A DNA stretch of 64,000 bases, from assembly GCF_002775205.1 (NCBI RefSeq), contig NC_036457.1, forward strand, positions 23,146,720 through 23,210,719, given 5' to 3'. The notes beneath the pieces were generated by a model. That model saw nothing but the letters and a program-made list of their open reading frames with translations, was not told the DNA's origin and did not search any database. This document shows positions 20,740-32,500 of this stretch, piece after piece. The stretch's first letter is position 1. Each line of letters starts with the position of its first letter. The position numbers and the translations under genes were made by a program. This stretch comes from Xiphophorus maculatus (lineage: Eukaryota > Chordata > Actinopteri > Cyprinodontiformes > Poeciliidae).

Positions 20740-21600
20740 AGAAGTTCAGAGAATATTTGGGAGCAAACAGCATCATAAAGTCCAAGGAACAGAGCAGATC
20801 AGGGAGAAGCTGTGGAGAAGCTTATTTTCTGAGCATTGGACATCTGACTGTTCAATCCATCATCTGGAAATTGAAAGAATACGGCACAACTGTAAGCCTA
20901 CCATGACAAGGGAGATCACCTAAACTTCCAGCTGAACAAGAAGAGCTCTGATCAGAGATGCAGCCAAGAGAACCTTAGTGACTCTGGACCAAATGATCCA
21001 CAGCTCAGAGGGGGAATCTGTCCACAGAAAAGGTATTAGGCATCACTGCACAATGTTAAAATAAAACCATACGAAGTCCCATTTGCCATGATGGACACAG
21101 CAAACATGTGGAAGAAGGAGCTTTGGTCAGATTAGACAAAAAAATTGAACATTTTAGCCAAAAACCAAAATGCTATGTGTGGTAGAGAAGTAACACTTCA
21201 CATCACTCTGAACACACCATCCCCACTGTCAAATATGGTGGCGGCAACATCATGCTCTGGGGTTGTTTCTCTTCAGCAGGATCAGGGATGATGGTCAGAG
21301 TTGACAGAAGATGGATGGAGCAAAATATAGAGAAATGCAGGATGAAAAACTGTTTGTCTAAAGACTTGAGACTGGGTGAAGGTCCAGCTTCCAGCAGGAC
21401 ATCCACCCTAAACATAAAGCCAAGGATACAGTGGAATTATTTAAAACAAAATATATTCATGTGTTAGAATGGCCCAGTCAAAGTCCAGACCTAATCCCAA
21501 TCAAGAATCTGTGGCAAGATGTGAAAAGTGCTGTTCATAAACGCTCAGTGTCTAATCTGACTGAGTTTGAGCTGTTTTAAAAAGAAAAATGAACACAATG
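20740..21600 (+). pseudogene. Decayed Tc1-like transposase
   Basis: Frameshifted and interrupted remains of a Tc1/mariner-family DDE transposase, plus strand. Recognisable pieces: the catalytic-domain [20 protein letters not shown] segment (about 21230-21290), then HPKHKA-like sequence and PSQSPDLIPIKNLW (about 21475-21515), the usual SPDLNPIE-LW motif. Upstream, ACTGTAAGCCTACCATGACA and GATCAGAGATGCAGCCAAGA belong to the N-terminal half. No intact frame and no clear terminal repeats. Confidence 0.85.
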
Positions 21601-21827
21601 TGTTGGTCTTTCATATTAAATTCCAATGGAATATATTCATTTTTGTGGACACAAGGGACACACTGTACCTGTTGGAACTTGAAATATGAACTTTCTGTCT
21701 GTTCCATGTGCAACAGAGATTTGGGTTAACATTTTCTACTGTAAGTTTTTATGAGGCTACATTTATACAAAACTGGCCAGAGGCTAAATTGCAGGAAGTT
21801 TTACTATTTTTAAAGGTTTTATTGGCT

Positions 21828-22005
21828 TTAGTCATCTTTATTTGATAGTGAATTAACAGGAAAGTGGGTAAAGGGAGGAGAAAGGGGAAAACATGAGGCA
21901 AAGGTCACCAGGCCAGGAATGGAACCTGCGACAGCCGCGCCAAGGACGAAGACCTCCGTATGTGGGTTGTGCTTTACCCCTGCGTCACCACAGCACCCCC
22001 AGGCA
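21828..22005 (-). repeat. tRNA-derived SINE-like repeat
   Basis: GGAACCTGCGACAGCCGCGC reads on the minus strand as a tRNA-type B box (GGTTCCATTCC). The sequence with GAGGCAAAGGTCACCAGG and TACCCCTGCGTCACCACAGC resembles a common fish SINE head. The body is not clearly bounded. Confidence 0.5.
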
Positions 22006-25000
22006 GTTTTATTGTTTCCTAAATAACACATGAACAGTGACACTGTTTGTTTAAACAATGCTTATTGTAACCAACATGTCATTTGCTTCTCACCTTATGA
22101 CTGCCAGCAGTGGTTCTAGACGGTCCTACTCTCACTCAGAGGGAAGAATTGCTGCAAATTCACTGACTTTAAAGAGTTGCTAAGTATTCTTAATTGTTTA
22201 TCAATTTATCATTGTAAACTGAATTTCATAATGTTGCATTACCACTAGAACTGAACTGGAATGTTTCTAAATTAATTTTGATAATGTTGCATTGATTTGA
22301 TTTTATAGTTTTCCATATGACCTTGATCTATTTGAGATGATGCGCATTATATTGTGGATTGATTCTTTACACATAAACTGGATTTAATTTGTTAAAAACA
22401 ACCTCAGCAATCCTGAATAGAACAAAGCAGAACATTTAAAGATTGGGAAGTCTTTAAATAATAGTTAAAATGATTAAATGATTTTTATTCCCACTTATCC
22501 TGTCTGAGCAGGATAAGCATAGAAGGTAGAATGAATGTTTAGACAGAAAAACCTTGAACAAATCAAACACAACCTTCTTGCTCTTTGGTGTTCTTTCCTT
22601 AAGGCATAATCCCTTACACAATATAAACATAGAATAAAGCAAATGTGTGCAGTAATTTATCAGGATTAGTACAAACAAAAAGTACTCCGAATGATATGCA
22701 AGTTTCTTTATTTCATAAAGAGAAATGGTGTCTAGACAAAAAAGTCATTTATATAACACTAGCAATTGAAATGAATGAAAATGGGGTTGCACAACAAGGT
22801 ATTTACATGGTTATTAAGTCTTTAATAATTAGGGTCATGTAGCATTAAAAATTTAGGTAAGAACTCTTAGTAGAGAATAAGCAAATAACAGCTATTTCAA
22901 GTGGACAATATTAACACAAAACAATCTAGAAAAAATAAGAAAAAATAACTTGAACTACAAGCTTAGAAGCTATTACATTAAAAATGATGCACCAAAATCT
23001 ACCAATACAATAATCCATTTAATCTGTGTAAAAGCATGTAGAAAAACACCTGATGCAGTTTGCTGATACAGTCATTGACCAGTTATGAGAGGTATGAAGG
23101 ATTTCACAGGTAGATAAGTGTGAGAAAAGTCTGCACTGGTTACTCAGGGATGGGGGCCCAGGCCCCTGCATACACTCACTTCACTTGAATGTGAACTATG
23201 GCCTCTGCAAGTTCTAAGGCAAATATCGGAGGTGCACTTGTATCCATGTAATGCTGAGTCATCCAAAAAGTTGGATGAAACACAAGGTCAGAGGAACTCA
23301 TTCTTTGCCTCTTACATGGAGAAGAATAGATCAAACATGACATGACACCTATCTGTAAACATATTACAATTAGATTTCACTCAATGATCTTAACCTGTGC
23401 ATTTAAATAACACACATTTTATTTTGTTAAAAAAAATGAAGTCGAGTAATCTGTGAAAAGGCAGATTCTTTCAGAACAACCTTTGGAGTTGCAAAAGCCA
23501 GTGTCTGTGTCAGAGAAGCAGCGACAAAAAAAAGAAATGTAACAAAACTAAATAGAAAGATGAGAGGGTACATTTTACAGAGCTACAGCTTGTTCATATA
23601 TAAATCATACTGTTGAACTATGTTTGACCTGCACAAAGCAACCTGGAGACCAACTCCTGTCAACACGACTTTCTTTCAATTCATGCATATAATAAGAAAT
23701 AACGTTTGTTTATAATCAATCTGATTGGTTTGCAACTGATTTAACACAAAGAGGAATTCAAACCAAATCTGCATCTGCTTTTCATCTGCATAGCTAGTCA
23801 GCACCTTCCAGGTCCTAGTTTTGGTTTAACAGTAACCAGACTGAATTTGTTGATCTCATCTCCTTCCTCCCCACTAACCTCACACCAAATAAAAAAATCG
23901 CTTGCATTGTGCTGCTTGCACACAGTCACAGGAGATCAAAATCAGATTGAGAAAAAAAAAAAGAATATCAAGCCTCAACATTCATCAGGTGGGCAAATAC
24001 AGAGCTTGTTTCTGGTGGCAACACTGTCACCTGAAGAAAATAAAATACTCCAACATCATGAGCAGAAAAATCCAAAATCTATTCAGCTCACCGCTTTTCT
24101 ACTCCCTGCTTCAGAGTGATATCCAGAGCATGTTTAAGTACTCACCACCCTGAGGTTTTAATGGTATGCTTCACTGAATTAGCAATAAAACATCCTTGGC
24201 TGACTGACATCTACTCGCACCATGCAGACAGCTTTGGTATGACCAGGTTACTGGTATAAAGTGATGAAATATACAGAGTATTGATTGAAACTTGGTGACA
24301 AAAATTTACGTAGCTAAAAACCACCAGTGGTAAAAGATATTTTGTTGTCAACTAAAAATAGAAAATGGAAAATAAAACCATTTTCTCTTTGTTGCTTAAA
24401 CCCAAATGTTCCAAGATGGTCGGGTGACCCTTTCAGCAAGCATAAAAAATCATAAAAGTCTGGACCAAAAGCAGGGACTAAACCTCAGAAACCTAGTTCA
24501 GTGGGATTATATTCGGAAATTCAGATGAATCAGCAAAATATGTTAAGAAGAGTCTGTGTTCTCTGTAGAAGTATTAGAACATCTCAGGAGCCTCTGATAA
24601 ACTTTGGCTACATTTCTCAAGAGAAAAAGAGAATAATCTTTAGGTCTAATCTTGCAGAAAAATGTCCAATGTAGATCTTAGATTTTCTTTCTGCTAACTA
24701 AAACTGTCAACATAGGGCTTCTTCTGGAGTGTGTTCATGAAAGAAAACAGCACATAAAAACGAAACAAACAAAAACATCATATATGTAGAAATATATATT
24801 TAAATATCATTACTACTGCTCCAAACCTTTGTATGTGTGGCATGTGTGTAACATGAACATGAGCTTGTGCATGTGTGCATTCTATGAAAGGGATCAATCC
24901 TAACAATTTAAAGATGGGGTAGTGAAGTACATTGAGACAGTATCCTGCTGAAAAACAGAAAGGAACAACCAATGAGATCTTAATCTAAAGTTTATGTCAG

Positions 25001-25160
25001 AAAAAGTTAGGAGGAACAATGTTTAAAAAGTCTCATCCAAACTTTAAAGTCCCAATCCTGTGTTAATCTGACAAGAAGAGACAAAAAAGAAGCACAGCAT
25101 CAGTCAGATAGGTTGGCAGAAAAACCTGGCAGAAGCTTCTGCAAGGATCAGGTTTTTCAT
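22006..25160 (-). other. Intergenic or distal bach2 3' UTR, no gene seen
   Basis: About 3 kb of AT-rich DNA. BACH2 genes often have multi-kilobase 3' UTRs, so part may be transcribed from the minus strand. Several minus-strand AATAAA hexamers (plus-strand TTTATT) exist and I cannot choose one. Confidence 0.45.
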
Positions 25161-25163
25161 GGG

Positions 25164-25305
25164 GATCCATCCATCCATCCATTTTCTGTTCACCCTTTGT
25201 CCCTAATGGGGTCGGGAGGGTTGCCGGTGTCTATCTCCAGCTACTTTCCGGGCGAGAGGCGGGGTCACCCTGGACAGGTCGCCAGTCTGTCGCAGGGCTT
25301 TCATG
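25164..25305 (+). repeat. Fish interspersed repeat with CCAT start, copy 1
   Basis: Starts with (CCAT)n, then CGGGCGAGAGGCGGGGTCAC, CCTGGACAGGTCGCCAGTCT and GTCGCAGGGC. It is a very common teleost retroposon tail. Related copies are at 32905-33060 and, inverted, at 55555-55690. Confidence 0.8.
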
Positions 25306-28300
25306 GAAATATTAGTGATTTTTTTAATGTCCTCTGTCAAACACAGCCAAATATTGAAGGTGAAAGCCAAAATAAACACCCTACTAAGACAGGGACAAAA
25401 ATAAAGACGGATGACCTAACAGTGAACCCTTCGACAATGTATGCAGCTTGTTATGCTTTAGGAAAACCATTGGCTAGTGATCCGTTTTAATGAGATCATT
25501 ATATATTTGTTTTTACTTTAAGAGAATGATCATTTATAGAATATAACATACGATAAATATACACTTAGGTATTTAATATCCAAATTGGGTTAGACCACTG
25601 TATGGCAGCCAAGTGTTTCCAAATGAAAATTGGTATGCCTACAACACGTATCAACTGGGACTACTGGGATGTACAAACCACCACTGCTGCAATCTGAGCT
25701 GAAGGTCTTAAAGGCCATAGTCTACCAGGAGTTAGTGGAAGCGCAAGGTGGAATCAAAGGGACACAGGTGGAACATTGAAGCTGAAAGCAGAACAGGTGT
25801 TAAAGTACCTGGGGTCAGCTGTCCACAGCAGCAGGCAGAACACTAGAGAGGGGAAGACTAGGACAAAGAATGGCAGAGAGACCTGCTGAGATGAAGGCTT
25901 CACAGCTGGTGGCTCTACAAACAGGAACTGGAGATGGAGATAGAGCCAGCAGAGCTGGACAAAGTCACGTTTTCACCGAAAGTGACCCAAATGAACACGG
26001 TTAGGAATGAATATATCAGAGGGACAGCTCAGGTGGAGCGATCTGGAATCACTGTTGGAAAGGGAAGGCTGAGGGAGATGTTCAGAGGAGGTAGAGGAGC
26101 TGCCAAAGAGGAACAGGGTTCATGGTTGTAGTGAAGAAGGGTTAGATAATGCCAGGGACAGAGGCGGAGGTAGACTTTGAAGACTGACTTTGATAGATAA
26201 AATAACAAAGTTAGCATAGTTATTTATGCCTTAGTTGAAAAGCTCAGCACAACAGAAGCGACACCATCACAGGTACGTACCTTTAGGATTGGGACTTTAA
26301 AGAGAAGAAAAAGCAACGAAGTTTTATGCTGAATTCAACCCTGCTTATACTTGCTTGTAGCTTGCCTCTAGTGAGGTTTGATACAGTTAAGTTTCTTTAT
26401 ACAGAACATTTTGGGAAATAATTTTTAAAAGCATTTTAAAAGAAGAGAGAACTTGCAAGGCAAAACATGAGCTTGACCAACTAACTACGCTTATAGTTCT
26501 AGGCAGCATGCACATCACAGAGGTGGATGATCAAACACAATCAGGGCAACAATTTTACGACCTTACAGGATTGGTATTCAGTCATTTGGACAACACACAC
26601 ACACCACTTACATGTCAACTCAATCAGGAATTAGCTTATTTCATTACTAAATAAACACAAAGCAAAGTTGAGAATAATCACATACTAAAACATTAACTTC
26701 TTTTAGATCTTCATCGACGTATATTAATATAATGACATCAAAAACATTTTCTCTTGCAGGGCCAATTTAAGTGCTCCAGGTTCAGACTTAGAAGAAAATA
26801 AAGACAAAGACTGTAGCTGAAGTGCTAGTAGCTCTGAGCGCTCGGGGCCGGAAACAAAGTGCCTAAACTCATTCATTCATTCTTTACTTTATTTCTTGGA
26901 TAAATTTTAAAATGTCAATAGCAAAATGTGAGAGCTTACACAAGTAGCATCTTTAAATACTGCTATAATAGGAAGTAAGCAAAATGGGGAGAAAGAACAT
27001 GAGAAGTTTTCACATTTAAAAAGGAGCCAAAGGTGAAGCTGGGCCGGCCTGAGCCAGTCCATAAAATATATTCTCATGGGTCATTTCTAAACATGCAAGG
27101 GGCTGATGATTGTGTATGGATGCATGCTGTGTGTGTGTTTTGTGTGTGTGTACTCATGTATTGAGCTGATTTCCTGAGTATCAGAACACCCACCATGATG
27201 GAAAGTATTCATTAGGCAGGACAGGAAACAGCAAAGAAAAAGTTTTCCCTTAGAAAGGTGCTTGATATAACCCAAGTGAAATAAAAAGAAACACTTATGT
27301 TTCTACATGTACAAAAATCACTGTTACAGTCATCATGCTCCATACTATATACACATCTGCCAAACAAGCACTTGAAAAATCACTGATACAACATCCAAAT
27401 ACAATGGTATTGCTGATGAGTGGGAAATAAAAATAGCCATCTAATCATTCTCCTTTCAATTCAGTGCTGTGGAAGGCATAGAAGGAATGTTCTCAGTTAC
27501 AGGCTGTACAAAGTTCTCCTGTACAGAAATACAAATAAGAAACGCTTGAAAACATTTTTTTTTTTTTTTTGCATATGAACATTTTACAGTCTCACTGCAT
27601 TGTAACTTCCTATTGTACAGAAGCTCTCATCTCATTTTCAATGAATTAGGTTGAACATTCAGAGGATTTTTTTTTCCTGAGTTTGAATTCTTGTGACGAA
27701 AAGGGCCACTGAGATATAATCACAGAAGAGACAGAGCGAGAGAGAGAGAGTGGGACTGAGAGAGGTAGACAGAGGCAGAGAGAGACTAACGAGCTGCTTT
27801 CACACACAAACATCTGAGAAGTTTACGCTAATGTGTGCAGAATCTCATCAGAACTTTCTTGAAAAAGTTACTGCCAGAGCTGCTACAGATCTCTGTTTAC
27901 ATCATCCTGGGAAAAACTGGATCTGTACCAAATACTTATTTAGGTTGATAAAACTCTGCTCTTGTTTGAGCAAAACGTTTGCATTCACTGTCATGATGAT
28001 TTATCTTGATGTTAATGAAATGGATGCACCGAACTTAAATACTTTAAACAAATGCTGTCCAGTGTGAAGTACTCCCAAATTAAGATGCACTCCATTTGTA
28101 GCTGGAAGCAACAATCTCCATGCTGGATGAATCTTGAGGTACAAAAAAATCAACAATGCAAATGATTACAGTTTTTCAGCTACAAACTGAACAAACTGAT
28201 TTCTCAGAGATAAAATCTTACAGGTTAAATGTTAAACCTTCACACCTGTTAGGCAGCCTATAGAAATGTGGAAATCAGGACCAAAGTGTTTGTGCTAAAA

Positions 28301-28990
28301 TCATCAGGAGATTTTCAGGATAATCAGAAGAAACATCTCACAGTTTGAAGGTATCCTCAGGATTGGATGCTGATAAAAATGACATTGAAAAACTTGGTTT
28401 CTATCATGTGGGGTTAATAAATAGTTGCCTTTATACTCTCAGGAAGTAGTTTAGAGGTGATCCTGCACACATTTGTGTCTCTACATCTCTAAAGCAGGTC
28501 TGGAACCTGATGGGGAAGCAGTGTGTGTGTGAGTACATCTGAAAACGGAGCAGTAGAAGGAGAAAAGGACAGCAGACAGGAAGAAACATAGATCCTGTTT
28601 GTATAAAAAGAGAGCTGCTGCTTAGGTCCAATGAGGTTCAACTTGAAGTTGTGATGTGTGACACATGAACGGCAGTCTCCTCTGCAGAGGCTCCTGCCGG
28701 CTGGCCGGGTATAGCACCATAGTACGAGTTTGGTGAGAGGTTCCCACTCTGTCAGGGTAAGAGGAGAATGCCTGCAGAACAGTATTGCTGCTGTTAAGAC
28801 AATTTTAGTGTCAACCATTTCAACAAAACATACAGAAACGAAAACAACACAAAATGACATAAATACAAAGCTTGTTTTTCAGTGAACACTGGCAGAGGCT
28901 GATCATCTCACAACCCAGAGAAAGGGTTTGTCAGAGGAGTAACATTAAATAATAGAAAAACATTCAAAACAACTGAATAAAGATCCACTT
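25306..28990 (-). other. Probable bach2 3' UTR and flank
   Basis: 3.7 kb with no gene. Contains a T18 run near 27557, (TG)n near 27128-27150 and (GA)n near 27738-27750. Position directly after the bach2 stop makes at least the right part 3' UTR. Open frames here show no homology. Confidence 0.45.
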
Positions 28991-29485
28991 CTACTTGGTA
29001 CTGTCTGTCCTTGGCTGCTCATCTGTTGTACATTTCTCAGTCATTTCCTGGCAAAAATCTACCGTTACTGTTTGGTTGGATTTTTCCACAGACTCTGATG
29101 TGGAGTACAAGCTGGTGTCGCGGCCCCCCATATCCTGGTCCGCCCCGTTCCTGACGGTAGATTCAGGCTCGTTCTCTGAGGGTCCCGGTGACCCCTGGAA
29201 GCTGGGTTCAGGGGTGGCAGAGCCAGAGTGGCCTGTGAGGTCGATGCTGGTGGTGGCCGGGGTGCTGATGGTGGGGGGCCTTGGCTCGTGGGCAGCGTTG
29301 TTGCTGGCAGTGGAGTTGGGGGGTCGCAGCACAGGGCAGTAGTGGTGTAAGGACTGGACCTGCTCTGGGCTCAGCTGGACGTCCCGGCACACCTCCTGGG
29401 ACAGGCAGGAGAAGTTCTCCCACAGCTCTCCCATACAGGCCTTCAGCTGGTTCCTCTCTGTCAGCAGCTTCTCTTTCTCACACTC
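28991..29485 (-). CDS. bach2: bach2 last coding exon (zipper end and C-terminal tail)
   Basis: 165 codons including TAG. Starts [20 protein letters not shown] (human reads VCEKEK here) and continues [12 protein letters not shown] and YCPVLRP. A variable Pro/Thr-rich stretch follows, then the conserved [20 protein letters not shown]. The acceptor GGTGCACAG follows a (TG)17 tract. Confidence 0.95.
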   Translation of the reverse strand, partial: ECEKEKLLTERNQLKACMGELWENFSCLSQEVCRDVQLSPEQVQSLHHYCPVLRPPNSTASNNAAHEPRPPTISTPATTSIDLTGHSGSATPEPSFQGSPGPSENEPESTVRNGADQDMGGRDTSLYSTSESVEKSNQTVTVDFCQEMTEKCTTDEQPRTDSTK

Positions 29486-29495
29486 CTGTGCACCG

Positions 29496-29531
<36 letters not shown>

Positions 29532-32500
29532 TTAGTAAAGGAATACAGATATCAACGTAACATTCACACAGCCGTGTGGAACTATTCACAGCTCTTGAAT
29601 TTTTTGTCACAAGCTTCACTGTACTTCATTGAAATGTCATAGACCAGCCCAAAGTAACTGAAGTTTTTCTAAACGGTAAAAATCCAAAAAGCCCCCACCA
29701 GCTTATTTTAAAGCTAAAACAGGGCAATCCTGGAAGAAACTGTTGAGACAAGGCCAGAGCGTTATCCTCCAACAGAACAACAAACCCAAACATCCAGACA
29801 GAACTTCAGTCATCTGGTTTAGGTCAAACATGATAAAGTCCAGACTTTAATCTAACTGAGAATCTGTGGTATTATTGGGAAATTGATGTTCACAGATCCA
29901 GTCTGACAGATTGAGTTTTCAGTGGGCCACAGATTGTTTTTCCGTCTGCATCACAGTTCACGACTGTGAAGCAAAGGAAACTTCAATGTTTTACAGAACA
30001 TTGAAGTTTGTGGTGATAATGAGACAATGTGGAAAAGCTCAAGGTGTGTGAGGTGTGTTTTAGATGCACTTTAAAAGCCTCCAGTGATCGAACTGAGGAT
30101 GTGAGCTTGTTGTGTTTTGTGAACCAATGAGACGCATAGACTAGGTTCAACATTGCCAGTCTGTCCAACTCAATGATTCAATATTCAAGCAAACAGAAAA
30201 AAACAACAACATGTTAATAAGTCAACAAAAGGCAATAAATTCAGAAAATGATGATGATATAAACATGATCCAACAAACATTCTGGTGAGAAACAATCCAT
30301 GTAATTGCTGATGATGGTTTGTGACTGGTGCACTCACTAGTTTTCTGATCTCACACTCCAGGTTCAGAATGCAGTCAAGCTTCCTTTTGCGACAACGCTG
30401 CGCTGCGATGCGATTCTTGCTCCGCCGCCTCACATCATGGATGAACTCAAGCTGTTCCGATGTCAGTTTGTGCATTTTGACCAACATTTGGAAGTCATTC
30501 CGTGGAAGATTTGTGATTTGATCAATAGGAAAAGGAAGCTTCACCTAGAAAAGAAAGAAACAGCAAACTTTAATTCTACTACCAGGGGTCTCAAACTCCA
30601 GTCCTCAAGGGCTGCTGTCCTGCAACTTTTAGATGTGCCTCTGCTGCACCACACCTGAATAGAATAATTAGGTCATTAAGGTTTTGGAGAACTGATCTAC
30701 ACAAGGAGGAGGAAATTAAACCATTTCATTCCAGTGTTTTGTACCTGTGGCACATCTAAAAACTGCAGAACAGCGGCCCTTGAGGACTGTAGTTTGACAC
30801 CTGTGTGCTAGACAGAAGAGTTAATCTTATTTTTTCAGAATAATTTATTTTGTCCATTTTCATTTTTTATCATTACTTATCTTTAGCTAAATATAAAAAA
30901 CTTCTTTTGTCTAATATTTACAGCATCTAAGTGCACAACTGAATAATGAAGGTAAAAAACCACATTCAAATGAGAATAACTTCTTTGAATATAGGATTGT
31001 AGACCCTGTCTATACCACAAGATGGCAGTAGGGTACCATTGCTGATGCCTCTCAGTGAAGAGCTCAGGTTCTTCCTGCTCTTCTTAAACAGGCAGCACAA
31101 AAGGTGATCTAAGAAAAGCGTCTTCCTCCATCTGCCTCTTAGCACCTGGAAGTGTGCCATGGTGACAGAGTTGGTGGGGTGGAGGTGGGGGTGGGGTTAG
31201 TGAATCGACCTGTCAACCCAAAATCATTGGCAGGAGTCCTTTGGGGGTATGCATATCTGCATCATGACTAGTGGCAGTCCCCTCATTCTTAAGAACAAAA
31301 GAATTAGTGGAGTAAATGCTGCACTGATTTGCCAGCTCAAACCAGAATCAGAAAGCCATGTGATATCCACCCCCGATATGACAACTTATCAGGGCTGCAC
31401 GTGTTTATTCTCTTTCTCCTTGTCTGGAGCGCGACAATAAGTCCACTCTCCCTCAGGTGATGGCAAACCTTCCGATAAGCACATCACAGGCAGATCCACC
31501 CCAGCTGTATCTGCCTGCACCAGAGAGCTGTAGCTTTAGGCACCGAGGGAAATGGTGGAGGCATAACAAAGAGCCAGAGGAAGACAGCCGTAGAGCTTGG
31601 CAGAGATGAGAAGAGCTGTCTCTCTCTGTTCTCCTTCCCTCCTGTGGCTCCCTCAGTGGAGTGCAGAAAGAACAAAGTCAAACAAAGGAGGAAGGGAGCA
31701 GAACTCTGAGCTCCGCCTGTACCTGCAGGCTCAAGCTGGGCCAGCTGCCCCTGGGGAACGGTTCCTTCTCAGAGGACAACAATCAGAGGTGGCAAGAGGC
31801 AGAGATGCCATGTCTCACCCCCACATGGCATCCAGCAGGGGTCGGGGTCCCACTTTGTGGAAGGACTGCACTAAGGGGACTGCTGGAAGGTGCCTTATCA
31901 ATACAGGAATGAAGTCAGTTTTCCCTGTGAGAAAAGGCTCCAGATTCCTCTTTAGGACTGCGGCCCTATTTCTCAACTTAGCTCAACATCTGTATGCAGA
32001 CACATGATAAATAATAAATGGGGCTTTCAAGGCTATGCTTGGCTCTAGCCGGACTATCCCAATTCAAGAACGAGTTTACAATCACAATGCAAGGCAATTA
32101 GAGAAAAATGGTTTTTAACCACTAAAGGAGCAGGCTGAGGGAAACCAGGGGGAAAGAGACATTTCGACCTTGTCAAGGTCACTCCTGGCCCCCTCCCATT
32201 CCTCCGCCCTCCATCCCATCCACCAGTCACTGGTACACAGGGGAAGGCTAAATTTAAGCACGCCACCACAAAAACCAGTTCAGCAGCACAGTCAGGATGA
32301 CAGAGTATGCTTCAACACTGGTCATAAATTCCCACAAAACCGCTCTGGATTTACATTTGTTTCACATTTCTCCTCCCAAGACTCAGTCATTTTCCCTCCC
32401 AGGGTCATTATGCTGAAAATGGGGTACAGAGTGAAAAGTAGGGCTCATCTGTTACAGGCAAAAAAAGGCTGCATACTTCGCAGCCCTGACCCTGAGCATT

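Noticed and set aside
21828..22005. A functional tRNA gene
   Set aside because: Only a B-box-like segment is present, with no cloverleaf or A box I can complete; it fits a SINE head.
28431..28860. Minus-strand open frames right after the bach2 stop
   Set aside because: They lie in the expected 3' UTR, lack homology, and are not needed to complete bach2.
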